NCBI GenBank assembly: GCA_032988165.1
Contig: JANTQF010000020.1
Location: forward strand, 163,344-227,343
Reading direction: 5' to 3'
Length of the DNA: 64,000 nt
Source of the DNA: Emmonsiellopsis sp. PD_33
Taxonomy: Eukaryota; Ascomycota; Eurotiomycetes; Onygenales; Ajellomycetaceae
Positions within the stretch are counted from its first letter, which is position 1; each line of letters starts with the position of its first letter. Shown here piece by piece: positions 1-11,691 of the stretch. The position numbers and the translations under genes were made by a program. The notes below the pieces were generated by a model that was not told the origin of the DNA, searched no databases, and saw only the letters and a program-made list of their open reading frames with translations.

Positions 1-42
1 TGGCAATCCCGTCTAACTTTTGCGAATACTCCACCCTTATAG

Positions 43-493
43 AGTCGAGTTTTATGTTGGGATTATTACGGCTTGTCTACCAACCTTAAGACCCCTATTT
101 AAATCCCTCCTCGATAGTTCGAAGACCTTGACTGGGCGCCGATCACGTTCCCGCCAGACAAACGGGTATTACGTCCACAACGATTCTAGTCACCCATTAG
201 GTTCGTACAACTCTAAGAACACCCGGGCCGTTCGAGACAAGTACGACGTGCAGGTCAGTTCGAACCGCGACAGATTAGATAGCAACAACCGGGGGAGCGA
301 CAATGACTGGGGGCGAGGATATTCACCTGATGAATACATTTTGTCCAAGTCAAATGGAGAAAAAGGATCAACTAGGATTGTTCGAACCACCGAGATTTCG
401 GTTCTCTCCGATCTACCTAGTCACAATCATAGCCCAAGAAGTGATGGCACACTTCGGTTGGCTCCCCAGCACAGGACAATGGACCAGTTTTGA
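43..493 (+). CDS. SAT4-type fungal 7TM (rhodopsin-like) protein, C-terminal exon only
   Basis: This is the last exon of a gene that begins left of the window. A branch-site-like CTAAC at 13-17 and an AG at 41-42 or 43-44 mark a 3' splice site. The exon then reads VEFYVGIITACLPTLRPLFK, which is the final transmembrane helix of the fungal SAT4/CFEM-associated seven-helix membrane family. About 130 residues of hydrophilic Ser/Asn/Arg-rich cytosolic tail follow, ending at TGA 491-493. The family is widespread in filamentous ascomycetes and mostly has no assigned function. The helix assignment is by recognition of the motif. The rest of the protein cannot be seen, so neither its length nor any CFEM domain can be judged. 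Confidence 0.7.
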
Positions 494-1149
494 ATTTACA
501 TTTTGTTTCCCCCTGTTTTCCCTTTCTCTTTCGCGGAAGGAATCGGCGCTTTCTGTGGGCTGCGTTTAAGGTCGGAAAGCCGCGTTAGTGCTCTTGGGGT
601 GTATATATATATAAAATTCACGACGGAAGTCCTGGATTACCGCCATGATTTTACCTAATAGTATCTGGTGTATTTATGGAATGTCCCTATGGTAACATTC
701 TGTTTCTTCTGAGGTCGCGGGAACAGAGTATGAACAGGATATGCCTGGATAGAACAGCCTTAAAGGGATTGCGAACTAATCGACCTTTGCCCCATGGGAG
801 CTTCCATTCGATTTGCTCAGCTTCCAGAGCCAAGTTCCGAGCCCGTCGAAATCCAAACCCGATGGTCAACGCGGAAGCAAGCTCATCGTCAACATCATCC
901 GAATCTCTCGTCCATGCCGAGGATCCAGGATCACTACCCGGCTATCGTTTGCCTTATTTACCCCACCCTTCCTCCAGCCAAGAAATATTGCACCCATGCT
1001 TCCCCGGAAAATACCCCGCAAGCTACTCCCCGGTGCAATATATTTTGGTCCTGGATGGCTTGAGCAGTCGAGCATTCGAAACACCCCGAAATATACCGAT
1101 CAACTCCAGAACCAAAACACACATTGACCTCACATCAAGAATTCGATAC
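494..1149. other. Intergenic spacer / leader before the PhyH-like gene
   Basis: It holds the 3' flank of the 7TM gene and the promoter region of the next gene. An alternating TA run at 602-613 is the only TATA-like stretch. An open frame continues upstream from the downstream gene (in-frame ATG at 862), but its translation is low in conserved character and I treat it as leader. No RNA gene or repeat was seen. Confidence 0.4.
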
Positions 1150-2539
1150 ATGTTGGACCACATGGAGGGACTCCCGAGTCCTAAGTATAGCGATCGCGAG
1201 CTTCCAGAGGACCCTATTGATCGAGCTAATGTCGAACATGTCCTCCGCTACGGCTATGTCATTCTCGAAAACTGCTTCACCGAGAATGAAGCAAATGAGG
1301 CAAAGGCTGAAATTGATCGACTGAGCGGCAAGACACCCCATCCAGGCCGCAATGCCTTCGAGGGATTCAAAACAAACCGAATTTATTCCCTGTTGAACAA
1401 GTAAGCAGAAGTTCCTCATAGAGAGTGTGTGCCACCAACAGGATTTTTGCCAGACCAGAGGTTTACTCTTCAACGCCACAGAACAAGGGTGTTTGACAAA
1501 TTCGCTATCCTTCCTCGTGTCCTGGCGCTGAATGATTATTTCCTTGATCCCGGATATAATATAACCTCCTTTCACACAATCCAGATCAACCCTGGGGAAC
1601 AGAGCCAGGACATGCACCACGGTAGGCCCCCCTGCCATACCGTGTGCATTCATTGACTAGCATCTGTCTTCCTGATGAGCCCCTGATTGAGTTCTTCCAG
1701 ATGATGCATTCTGCCACATCCCTCGTCCAAGACTGCCATTAGGATCTGCAATTATACTCGGTGCGTGCTTTTAAATCTGCTCCACTCGGACACATCGACC
1801 AGGTAAATCCGGGACCGATGTATCATGATCTATCATCACATAGCTAGGGTTCTACATATAGAAACTTACATGTACCGACCATTTCAAAGCTTTTGATGAC
1901 TTCACCGCCAGCAACGGAGCCACGAGGCTGATACCCGGTAGCCACACATGGGGCGCTGAGGTGAAAGGGAAGTACGAAGATACCATTCCCATGGAATGCT
2001 CTTCAGGGAGTGCCGTTTACTTCATTGGAACGATGTGGCACTGCGGCGGAGCCAACAAGTCGAACATGCCGCGAAAGAGTGCGACTGTCCAATACTGTCA
2101 ACCATATGTACGTCAAGTTCAGGGGTAATCCCCCCTTTCCCCCCCCAAAATCCTAGGGGTACCCTTGAAACCGGCTCGGGAGGATAAGATAATTTAGGCT
2201 AATGTAATCCCTTGGGTGTCTATTAGATCCGCCCCATCGAGAATCAAATCCTTGCTGTTGATCCTCGAAAACTACCCGAGATCCCACCTCGCATCGTTGA
2301 GATGATGGGATATCGTATCCATCGACCATTTATCGGATATGGTATGTTCCCACAAAGATAGATGCCTTGCTTGCCCATGCAGCTTCCCACACATTCTCTG
2401 ATGCTTATGGATTATATATGGGAATGTAGCCGACGGTCTGAACCCTCGCAAAGCGGTGGAACGAATGATTTGGTGGTTGCAGAAACCAGTCGACCATTCG
2501 CCCCCTACGTTTGCCAGCACGTCGTCCAGTAAATTATGA
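1150..2539 (+). CDS. Phytanoyl-CoA dioxygenase (PhyH) family protein
   Basis: Predicted non-haem Fe(II)/2-oxoglutarate oxygenase of about 297 aa in six exons: 1150-1400, 1482-1621, 1701-1760, 1890-2107, 2227-2341, 2430-2539. All joins keep one frame. The iron-binding HxD lies in the HHDDAF segment across the exon 2/3 junction. The segment AFDDFTASNGATRLIPGSH is typical of PhyH proteins, and WHCGGANKS carries the likely distal His. The first intron must use the acceptor at 1480-1481, giving NKTRVFDKF. The nearer AG at about 1440 would cause an early stop. The start is uncertain: ATG 1150 gives a family-like length, but in-frame ATG 862 is possible. The substrate is unknown; fungal members act on CoA esters or secondary metabolites. 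The gene is convergent with the next one. Confidence 0.82.
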
Positions 2540-3081
2540 ATGACCAAAACCTTTGTTGTAGCAAACAATCCATTTTTGCTTCTTTGTCCTATTATGAGGC
2601 GATTCATGAGTTCATGGATCAACTGCAACTAAGCACTAAATTGCCCCTTATTATGTCGCGGGGAACGAGGCGACGCTCGATTTCAATGATAGGAGCAGAT
2701 GGATTAGTGGCGTTGTAAAAATTTCTGCTTTTACCTTTTGGAGAGCGACAACTTGTCTAATTACTTCATCCATGACATTAGATAAGTTACTAGTTGGGCT
2801 GGTCCGCATCTATAATCCTGGAATTAATATCAAATGATTCTCTTGCATATTATATATAATTCATATTTACATTTCATTTCTAGAGCGAGATGTTCTAAGT
2901 AATATACATGTGGTAGTAGATCAATCATGGCCTAAGGACCTCTCCGTATGTTGCTCACCTTGGTCGGGTAATATGGTATCAAATGAGACTATTGGTGTGT
3001 ATGTACTCAGCAATGCATACGCTACTCCTTCTATCCGGGGAGAAGGAGAGGCTGGGACCGGGGTAACCTGGACAAACTGCC
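2540..3081. other. Convergent intergenic spacer
   Basis: AT-rich 3' flanks of two converging genes. An AT-rich run near 2850-2880 could act in 3'-end formation. I see no gene, repeat or RNA. Confidence 0.4.
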
Positions 3082-5113
3082 TTAACCCTCGAAGATATTT
3101 TGGTTCAACTCCACCCCCATGTCCTTTGCCATGTTTTGCATATGGGCTTCGATCTCATCCTCCATCCCCTGGCCGTAGCCCAGGAGCTGCTTGATTTTGG
3201 TCATATAAAACCAAATATCCGAGCTTAACAACACAAGCTTAAAAATTATATGGCGGCCATAATTTTGTACCCTTTGTGTGAGAGGAAGGTCAGGGGACTC
3301 GACAAGGGCACGAGACGCCCAGGTCCCAGTAATCTTGATACGGTTGACAGGTGACCCGAGGAACTGATTGTTCGCCTGCACGATACGGAAATTGCGCCCG
3401 ATGAAGATGAGCTCTCGAGGCCACTTTGTTTCATCCCCAAGAACGTCCCGCGCCGCTTTGCGCATTGCTTGCTGTAGTTCATAATGCCTCTGGGCTTTCT
3501 CCTTCTTGCTCAGACCCTCTAAACCTTTAGAAGTCGAAAGATCGCCGCCCTGATATGGCCGCAGTAGTGTAGCCGAAGCGAAGATATCTGTGTTATTAAC
3601 ACCCCACCCTTTCACTATGCTGGTCAAGGATGCATTGTCAAAGGTAAGAAGTGCCTTCCAAAATTCTGCATATTCATGGCGGAATTTGGGCTGCATATGA
3701 ATATAGAGGCCGTGGTCAATAAGCACAAGTTCAGCTTTGCCGGATGGGCGACGACGGATGAGAACATTTCCGGGATGAGGGTCGCAATGGACCCAACCCC
3801 AAAGGAACATCTGCGCAGAAAAGAGGTCGACCATTGTTTCCATGACTTCTTTCAAGGATACCCCTAGGCCTCCACGTCCATTTCTGCCCTTCCAGTAATC
3901 GCGATTCGGCTTCAGATACTCATACCTACGACGATCAATAAAGGGCTGGCTTGAAATACCGACACCAGGGCGATCTAGGGGCGTTCCATGGCATCCTGGA
4001 CTTCCTTCCTGCCAGCCACCTCTCCATGGTCGAGTTAATGCATCTTTGTCCCATAGATTGACCCCCTCGATCCACTCGGCAGTCATAACCCTTCTTGAGC
4101 TCAATTCGCGGTAGACCTTGGGGATATATACCCTATCTCTGAGGCGAGGTTCAGAAGCAACGAGTTTTTCCATCCTCTCGGAATTATTGGCTTCGTTCTC
4201 AAAATCCGTTTCCAAGTATAGGCGCTCACTAACGAACGGGACGAGGCTGTAAAAAGGAATATCAAAAACTCGGCTGTATATGTATGCTACCACCCTATTC
4301 ATAGTCGGTTAGCGGAGGGTTAGGAGAGGGATATACCCAACAAAAAGGCAGAACATACTTAAACGCCCATAAATCCCACTTCACCTGCTGGGCAATCTCT
4401 TTCTTCTGTATCTTTATGGCAACTTCTCTGCCATCGCGTAATCTTGCCCAATGAACCTGGGCTACACTGGCACTGGCCCTTGCAGAACGCTCCATCACGC
4501 CGTTATTTGGGTTTCCGTCGAACGATACACCAAAAACTTCTTCGACTGGGCGACCAAAGTCCTCTTCAATCACGCTCGCCACGTCCTTCCAGTCATTCTG
4601 GGGAGCGTCATCGAACATGCGTGAAAACATCTTCTGGAATTCGGGGGGGAGGATGGCCGACTGCATGGCAATGGCCTGGCCAATCTTCAAGTATAAACCG
4701 CCATTGGAGCGGAGCAGGTCGGACAGACGTTCCGCACTCCTGGCATGTACTGCAGCGATTGATTTTGCAAAGGGAGGGTTTGGACGAAAATTGATTTTGT
4801 AGTCAAGTGCGACGAACACACCGAGTGCGAAAGTGCTCGCTGTGCGGGTTAGGCTTGAGGCGTAGAACTGCCTGTCAACTGTGTAGACAATACCTCCACC
4901 GAGAGATATATAAAGGAGTCGGCGGAGCCATTTTAGAGTGCGGGGATATGTTTTAGGCGGGGCTGGCTTGGAGAGCGAGCTCGGCGGAGGCGGAACGAAA
5001 GGCTGGAACTGGTGGGAATGTACGGTTCTTCTAAACAAGTGGTTCCGCGGTGAACGGCGCGCAGAGGGAAACGGGCGGCTGTAAGATCGGGGAAAAGCTG
5101 TCCTAGACGACAT
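3082..5113 (-). CDS. Mitochondrial UbiB/ABC1 kinase-like protein, ADCK1 / Mcp2 (Cqd2) type
   Basis: About 655 aa in two exons, 5113-4359 and 4294-3082, with intron GTATGT...GAATAG between them. The Arg/Ser-rich N-terminus is a likely mitochondrial targeting sequence, followed by a hydrophobic segment around LLYISLGGGIVYTV. UbiB hallmarks are all present: the KxGQ motif in YLKIGQAIAMQS, an Ala-rich loop SASVAQVHW, the lysine in EVAIKIQ, HCDPHPGN, and an IDHGLY metal-binding motif. DHGLY is the form found in ADCK1 and yeast Mcp2/Cqd2 rather than in Coq8. In yeast these inner-membrane proteins affect lipid homeostasis and coenzyme Q distribution. An ATG at 5200 in the same frame could extend the N-terminus. 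I prefer 5113 because MSSRTAFPRSY begins a compact presequence. Confidence 0.85.
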
Positions 5114-5556
5114 GACCAAAGGAGCGGAAGTTAGAGAAGGGTATTGTGCGGTACAAAGCGCGGCGCGGATGCGCGTTGATACGCAGCCCTGACAGATCAT
5201 GACATTACCCAGCTGCTGGATTTCATAGCCAACTCCCCTCTTGGTTGAGGCAGAAGCATCCAGAGTTGGCGGAGGTTGTGGTGAAGATTGAAGATTGGAT
5301 TCCGGTCAGCGTGGTTACGTAAGCCGCGGAACGGCGATGCGCTGACAAAGCAGCCGCTGGCTTCCCCCTATCTGAGACACAAGACACATTCTCCTGATTA
5401 TTCAAACTAAAACAAGCCGGATGTGAAGGGATATTTTACATGAGCAGCGGAAAAGCCCTATTTCAGTGGGCCTGAAAATAAGCCGGGGGGTATCTTCTAT
5501 TATTTAGACATTATGTTGAGTTAGGAGGTAATAAAATATACATCACAGTTGCCATC
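5114..5556. other. Intergenic spacer between two minus-strand genes
   Basis: Promoter and leader of the UbiB-like gene plus the 3' flank of the C2 protein gene. No separate feature was recognised. Confidence 0.35.
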
Positions 5557-7185
5557 TCAAAGTACTGTTTGGGGTCTTGCTACGCCGCCGGTTTCCGCCC
5601 ACTTGACCAACTGAAGTTTCGGGTCCGTCATTATCCGCTTCATTTGCCTGAAAAAAGTGTGGCCGCCTTCATCATCGCCAACTTGGCTGTCCTCATCAAG
5701 AGCTTCTTCATCTGAGCTTGAAATCGACGACGAGCGCGAAATTTGCATGTATGTTAGTTGTCGTCCGTCCATTGATTTGCGCTCCCGCTGCTCCGTCTTC
5801 AGATCATCTAAAAGTTGCGCGTCCTCCTGGCAGTCGAGAGCTGTCACCTCGAGCCCAGGCAGATTCATACTCAGGTATTCTTTAAGCGCGGGGAGACATT
5901 CTGCATCTGGCCGATACGTGCCGCTGTTGTTATCAATAATGAGCTCATATACGGTTGGATCACTAGGAGCGGTGGCAGAATCTCCCTGATCTAGTAGTAC
6001 GTCCTCGTGTATGTCGTCGTCTGTTGGCGGCGAGTGGCAGGGAGACTCGCCCCGTTGGCTCCGATCGTGGCGCAGACGACGTACGAGGAACTCACCGGCA
6101 TAGGCAACGTGTATGGACAAGTCGCTATGTATCGCATGTTTGCTGAGTAGATCTAAAAAGGCAAATTCCTTTCCCGTTTCAGTGAACCGCCATTGCCCGT
6201 CCAAAGTGATCACATAGGTGTATATTCTTCCGCCTTGGTCATAGTGAACGAAATCGAGGAATTGTTGCGTAAGCTCATACGAAGGATCGGGAGACACGCC
6301 ATAGATAGTCGATTGATCGAAACGGTAGATGCGCGCATGCTGACGGTGGAGAGTGTGGTTGAGAATACGGCCAAGGAGGGTGTGTGAGGTAAACATGCCC
6401 GCCACGAAGGGTCTGAATTCGACGTATCGATGATAGAAGGTGCTTGGTACTGGCCCTTTCAACTGTAGCTGGACGGCCTGGAAACTATCGGATGGCATCA
6501 ACATCTGCTGGGCCGAGGAGGGGGAGTGGAAATATACGTACTTGTATCTGGTTACTGGTCTTTTCCCATCCCGACCAAGAGCTGGATCCTTTGTACCGGT
6601 TAGTCTCCCGATCAACGGTGAAAAGTGTTTGCTCCAGTAAAGTGGTCCAACAGTATACATCCTGGCCGCTTCAGCAGCGGGGGTTCTGCCCAGGCATTCT
6701 ATGCTGATGACAAAAGAAGCATTCAGATGCTTATCCTTTGCGCATGCAACGGCAATAGACCGGACAAAGTAAGCCCTTTTGCTCCCCATGCGTTTCTTCA
6801 CTCTGTAGGGTCGTTCCATGATCCCAGGCCAGGTCTCGCTGATTGAATTTGCCGTGATAAGGACGTTGCCAAGTCTGTCATCGTGGTCGACCGGGTCCTC
6901 GTCATATATGCGGCACTTTAATTTGAATCCGGAGGCGGGGATATTGGCGACTATCCAGTCGCAATCCCAGACAGGGTTGACATCTCTGTGGATGGTCGGA
7001 GTGCGCAAAACCAGGTCTGCGGGATCCTGTTTGCTGCGGCGAGGCAGGCCAGTGCTGAGGCGCGCAACAACATAAGGATCGGACGAAAGGGAGGCGAGAT
7101 CAGCGATGGGGAGATTCGAAGCGCGATGGATAGTGAACTTGAGGGTGAAGCCGAAGGGAGCATCGATATCCTGCGCATTTTTCAT
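5557..7185 (-). CDS. C2-domain protein of unknown function
   Basis: Single exon of 542 aa. Residues about 10-135 form a C2-like module: FTIHRASNLPIADLASLSSD followed by PVWDCDWIVANIP and CRIYDEDPVDHDDRLG. The Asp residues in the SSDPYV and DEDPVDHDD loops are consistent with calcium-dependent membrane binding. The middle part (about 165-380) has no domain I recognise but is well ordered in composition. The C-terminal 100 residues are acidic and Ser-rich (SSSISSSDEEALDEDSQ), so probably disordered and phosphorylated. There is no signal peptide or membrane span. The role is unknown; peripheral membrane or signalling protein is inferred from C2 only. Confidence 0.75.
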   Translation of the reverse strand: MKNAQDIDAPFGFTLKFTIHRASNLPIADLASLSSDPYVVARLSTGLPRRSKQDPADLVLRTPTIHRDVNPVWDCDWIVANIPASGFKLKCRIYDEDPVDHDDRLGNVLITANSISETWPGIMERPYRVKKRMGSKRAYFVRSIAVACAKDKHLNASFVISIECLGRTPAAEAARMYTVGPLYWSKHFSPLIGRLTGTKDPALGRDGKRPVTRYKYVYFHSPSSAQQMLMPSDSFQAVQLQLKGPVPSTFYHRYVEFRPFVAGMFTSHTLLGRILNHTLHRQHARIYRFDQSTIYGVSPDPSYELTQQFLDFVHYDQGGRIYTYVITLDGQWRFTETGKEFAFLDLLSKHAIHSDLSIHVAYAGEFLVRRLRHDRSQRGESPCHSPPTDDDIHEDVLLDQGDSATAPSDPTVYELIIDNNSGTYRPDAECLPALKEYLSMNLPGLEVTALDCQEDAQLLDDLKTEQRERKSMDGRQLTYMQISRSSSISSSDEEALDEDSQVGDDEGGHTFFRQMKRIMTDPKLQLVKWAETGGVARPQTVL

Positions 7186-7681
7186 CGGGGGGGAGTTAGT
7201 GGAGGTTAACTAGAGAGGGGTGGGATATTAAAAATATAATAATAATAAATATATCAACAGGCGGGAGAATGGAGAAGAGGAGAGGAGGAGAGGAAGAATA
7301 AATAAAGAAACAATGATACCTACAATAATAATAATGAACAGCTGACCAGCTAATGAATACTCTGCAAATCTTCGCTTTTTGTTGCGATCATCGTGGAACG
7401 AAAAAAGATGACGACGTCTGCCAAGCCACATCTCCAGCCATTTTTAGATCTCATCGCCCTACAAGGCAAATATCACAGAACTACGCGGATATCAACCCCG
7501 GTCCTCTCGCTGACACAAGATTCAGGATACCAGCAGGGATAGCCCTTTGCCCTTCATATACACCCGCGTCCTGGCGAAATGCCGTTGGGCTATATAATAA
7601 CAAGCCCGTTCTGCTTGTCCCGTTCCCTGCAAACATGTCTCTTTCTATGTCTCTGCTCTGCCTTGTGGCCCTGCATAGAAG
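7186..7681. promoter_or_regulatory. Divergent promoter region
   Basis: It lies between the minus-strand C2 gene and the plus-strand secreted-protein gene. It carries AT-rich tracts at 7225-7255 and a purine (GAG/GGA) tract at about 7262-7300. No specific site was identified. Confidence 0.4.
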
Positions 7682-9774
7682 ATGTCTGCAATCTGTTACA
7701 GAGCTGTTTTCGCCGTGCTTGGAGCTGTCCTCATTCTAGTCCCAAGCAGAGTCTGCTCCCTTGCTCCCTCCGATTCCTGGAGAGATGCCGATATTGGCCA
7801 GTCTTCGTATCTGGGGCCTGGCCATGACATGAACCCTGATATCGTCGACAGCGATGCTTTTGTACGGCTGTGGGATGTGGGTTTCAATGCTTCGGAGAAG
7901 GTAAAGACCCAATGTCGATTCCGCTACGGGGTTGCCTCTGCGTCCCATTCTAAGCCGTTTCAAAAGTTTTATGCCAAACCACTTGTCTATACCCCCCTTT
8001 CAGGCGACGTCCAACTTGTTTTCATCGTATCAACAGACAACATCGTCAGAACCCTGGATGCAAACACCGGGGACCTTATTCACGAACGAGTGGTCGCTGA
8101 GCCCCACCCTCAGGATGCCCTCTACTGCACAGAAGTTGCTGAGTCTGTATACCCTGCCATGTCCTTTTCAGCCCATCCTAAATCTGTGCAGGAATATCGG
8201 AATTGTTGGAACTCCAACTATTGATCCCCAGACCGATATTGCATACTTCTATGCAAAATCGTATATTCCGTGAGCTCAATCCCTTTCGACCATGCCCTTG
8301 GGCTAGGACGTCGGGCAATCTAACCTTTTAGGAATTATCGTCTGAAAAATGAAACCTCGGCCATATTCAATGGCGTATATTACTTCTATGCTATTGATAT
8401 CACCACCCTTGAAGATTTACCTGGGTTCCCTATTCTCGTTGATGGCATACCAGCTGACAATGACCCACGAAAAATCTTCATTGGAGGAACCATTCTGCAG
8501 CGGACGTCGTTGGTACAGGTGGGCGACTTTGTATACGCCGGATTTGGGGGCCTGTGTGATCAGTTCAATTACAGTATGGCAACGACAAGTGTCTGATAAC
8601 TTTCCCCTGAAATCTAACCCCTGAGTAGCCGGCACAATTCTTGGAGTGGATATAAAATCACAGAAGGCGAGTAAATTTCCATGCCAGTACTAGCAGGATA
8701 ATGGTAACTAACTAACGTTGCTGACAGGTCGTTTCCAATTTTGCGACACAAGCTGGGCCTGAATCCAATTTTAGCCTTGACTGGACAGCCTGGCATGCAG
8801 GCGGCGCCGGGGGGATATGGCAGAGCGGAATGGGTATTGTGAGCGATGGAGATAATATATACTATGTCACGGTATGATCGCCTAGCATAAAGAGAAAGGG
8901 GGAAAGACTTGTCGGATTTGGCCCGTCGACATCTAATCTTGCGCCTCATGTGGTCTAGGATAATGGAGGTTCTTCTCCAAATCACACTCGGCCTTCATCG
9001 GGGACTTCTTCTCTTGATTTACTATCCGAAACGGCGGTAAAGATGAGCATTTCGTCCACGGGCTCGCTAGAGCTAGTTGATTATTTCCAGCCGTACAACT
9101 ATTTAGAAGATGAGGGATTTGATCTCGGCTCTGCGGGTTTTACTATTCTCCCTGCTAGCTCTTTTCACACCCCCAACCATCCAGACCTTGCTGTTGTTGC
9201 TGGGAAATCGGGAAAAATTTATATCTTGTCGCCTTCCTCTTTGGGCGGGTACGGCAACGGCCCAAACAATACTGATGCTGCTCTTCAGGTTCTTCCACCA
9301 TTACCACTCCCTGATGGTGGTAGTTTTTCCAACGGTTTTTTTGGCGGAGTTGGAGCATATCCCTTGTCTGGCGATGATGATGTGACCGGAGGGTTCATTT
9401 ATGCGGCCGCAGTAGCCCAGAACCTTGTTGCTTACGAATTTAGAGTTACTCCGTCTGGCGAAGTTGAATTTGTTCTCGTTGGGAAATCGGTCGAAGTAAG
9501 CCTTGATAGGCCGGGCATTGGGATTCCGACGATTACCACAGCCCTGGATTTGGAGAGCGGCAGGGCGAAGACCGAATCTGGAATTGTATGGCTTACAGAT
9601 CCCACGGCAGGGCTACGTGCCTGGCATGCGATCCCTAGCGAAGAGGGCATCTTACGAAGCATTGGGCTTCCTCCAGTGGGAACTACGAACAAATTCCAGA
9701 GGCCCGTGTTTGGAAACAGCAGGGTGTACATCATCAATGGTGAAGGTGAACTGATCTGCTTGGGAGTTAAGTAG
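7682..9774 (+). CDS. Secreted protein of the quinoprotein-dehydrogenase-like type, six exons
   Basis: About 592 aa from exons 7682-8142, 8192-8269, 8332-8573, 8629-8666, 8728-8871 and 8959-9774. A signal peptide is clear (VFAVLGAVLILVPSRVCS). The body contains strand-rich, Gly/Asp-rich segments such as NIGIVGTPTIDPQTDIAYFY, AGFGGLCDQFNY and VVAGKSGKIYILSPSSLGG. These resemble the repeating blades of PQQ-dehydrogenase-like beta-propellers in many secreted fungal proteins. I see no assigned cofactor residues. Intron 1 is only 49 nt with a weak GTCTGT donor. Intron 4 (8667-8727) must use a GC donor (AAG|GCGAGT) to keep the frame into VVSNFATQAG. Extracellular location is well supported; catalytic activity is not. 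Confidence 0.78.
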
Positions 9775-10004
9775 ATAATAAATACTTTTTTGAGGAGATC
9801 ATTCCACCTTACCCGAGTGGGATAGCTAGGCGAAACCATAACAGGTATACCGGTAGAGGTCGGGACGGAGGAACCAGGATGACCGCCGGGCCCGCCGTCT
9901 ATCTTCTCCAATAGTCATGTCCACGTCGACCATGGTGCTGGTGAAGGGCGAGCACTTTTAAATAACCCATTCATATATATACCTAAACGTCTAATAATCC
10001 AAAA

Positions 10005-10894
10005 CTATGCAACAGTTTTCTTCATAAAAACGCGGTCCAGTTGCCATACTTTCCCGTTAGGATCGCGGTGTTGAATATCGCCTTCCGAATGTTTCCACAC
10101 CTTGTACCCGCGTCGTTCATACCAATCATGATTTGATATCTTCTCAAAGTTAGTTCTTTAATCTCCCCTTCATCGATAGGGGTGCAAATACCGTAGGTAG
10201 TTCCATCCCACTTTCTGCGCACATTTCCTTTATATTTGGACTTCCGTTTGAAAGAGTATCAAGCGACAGTATCTTTGCACATAATGGCTCTTTGATGGCC
10301 TCACTCTCGATAGTGTCCATTGTAGCACGGCCAATCCCACCGCCCTGAAGAGCGCGGGAAATATACAATGCAGTTATGCAGTAAATGCCCATTGACGCGT
10401 CTGCCTGGCCTGGAGTTGCATGCTCCGAATCCAGAGAAACGTGACCTACGGGAATGAACGACTGGAGGGTCGGAATCCGTGGTTTACCACCAATGGCCCT
10501 CGCCGTGTCAAGAATAGGGGCCGCCTCTCCAGGATACTTAAGCAGGTGCATGTCTAACCTGCTCTCTCTCTCTGGATCGTCCTCCGAAAGAACCTACTTC
10601 AGTAGTTAGAATCAGATATCATATGGTCGTCCCACGATTTTGACGATGCTTGGTTCTGGCGAGGCCTGAAAGCAAAATTGGACTGGAAGATTTATTGGGA
10701 AGAATGAGAACCCAACTCACAACCCACTGAAGAGCCATCTTTCCCTCCCTCTGCAACACCATCCAGTCCTCGATACAGTCCTCCTTCCAGCCGCAAGCAA
10801 GACGCTGCTGAAACATTCGTTCGGTATGGGCTGGAGACTCTGGGTCCCAGGCAATCAAGCTGACCTTGGGCCGAGCTGGTGCCTTTCCTGGCAT
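10005..10894 (-). CDS. GNAT-family N-acetyltransferase
   Basis: Three exons, 10894-10721, 10593-10192 and 10139-10005, give about 236 aa. The acetyl-CoA-binding motif A is seen in ITALYISRALQGGGIGRATM (Q-x-x-G-x-G/A form). Beyond it, the last exon supplies NHDWYERRGYKVW and a C-terminal beta-strand region. Upstream, GWKEDCIEDW and VLSEDDPERE resemble fungal GNAT proteins of unknown substrate. Splice sites are standard (GTGAGT, GTATTT with a CTAAC branch). In-frame ATGs at 10981, 10939 and 10912 could extend the N-terminus. I chose MPGKAPARPK as the most family-like start. The acyl acceptor (small molecule or protein) is not predictable. Confidence 0.75.
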
Positions 10895-11691
10895 GGCCTC
10901 TGACGAGGGCATTTCAAGTTCTTTAGCAGGGCTGTGCATACCAAGCTGAAACACAGCAGCAGCAATGAGATGCGAGTTCACGGTGGTGCAAAATGTATAG
11001 GAAGCTCTGTAAGAGATGAAGATGAATCATTGTTACTGAGTGACTGTCTTGGGAGGGGGAAAACATATAATAATTAGCAAGCATGGGCTGTATTTTCTTC
11101 ACTCACACTTTTGCCTGGGGATTGTGCCCTCAATCGACAAACTTGACGCCCTATGATTGATGCGGCTTGGGATATGCAGTTGATCGCCGTTAAATACTGG
11201 TACGGCACGTGGGGGTGGTGTTACGGTAGTGTATTTTACGGGCGTATTGAAATTTAAAAGCGGCTGGCTTAGAGCAGCGATGACGCTAGGCCTGTTTGGG
11301 GTCTTGGCGCAGGGTCATCTCCGCCGCCTGCTGTTTTCGGATTGGCGTGCAAACATCCGCCCGCTGAAACATCCATCGCCTGCGGACGTTGACGACGAAT
11401 CTCTCGGCCTCAACGTTGCTCTCCAACCCCCCGTCATGGCATGCTCCCATTCCTACGCACCACAGTTCATTACCCGTATCTTCCTTCTTCATGAATCATA
11501 GCATCGCATGTTCTCAAGCCGCCGTCTTTCATCCTCAAACTCCTAGGCGCCAGAGCCGAGCTTGTCCCCGCCTTGTTGTTAACCAAACCCCCCTCCCAGA
11601 CGGAACCGCTCTATCCTATGCAGTTTCGCTGTGTTATATGCAGCAACCTACCTATCCGTTTGAATGGCAAACCCCCCATAAATGATACAAC
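10895..11691. promoter_or_regulatory. Divergent promoter region
   Basis: It lies between the GNAT gene (minus) and the BAR-PH-ArfGAP gene (plus). Short open frames here (for example 11229-11685 on plus) lack conserved character. No repeat or RNA was recognised. Confidence 0.4.

Noticed and set aside
676..1149. N-terminal extension of the PhyH-like protein
   Set aside because: Open but without conserved character, and ATG 1150 already gives the normal family length; kept only as an alternative.
1429..1656. Apparent frameshift in the PhyH-like gene
   Set aside because: Using the acceptor at 1480-1481 instead of the nearer AG restores one continuous, family-like frame (NKTRVFDKF).
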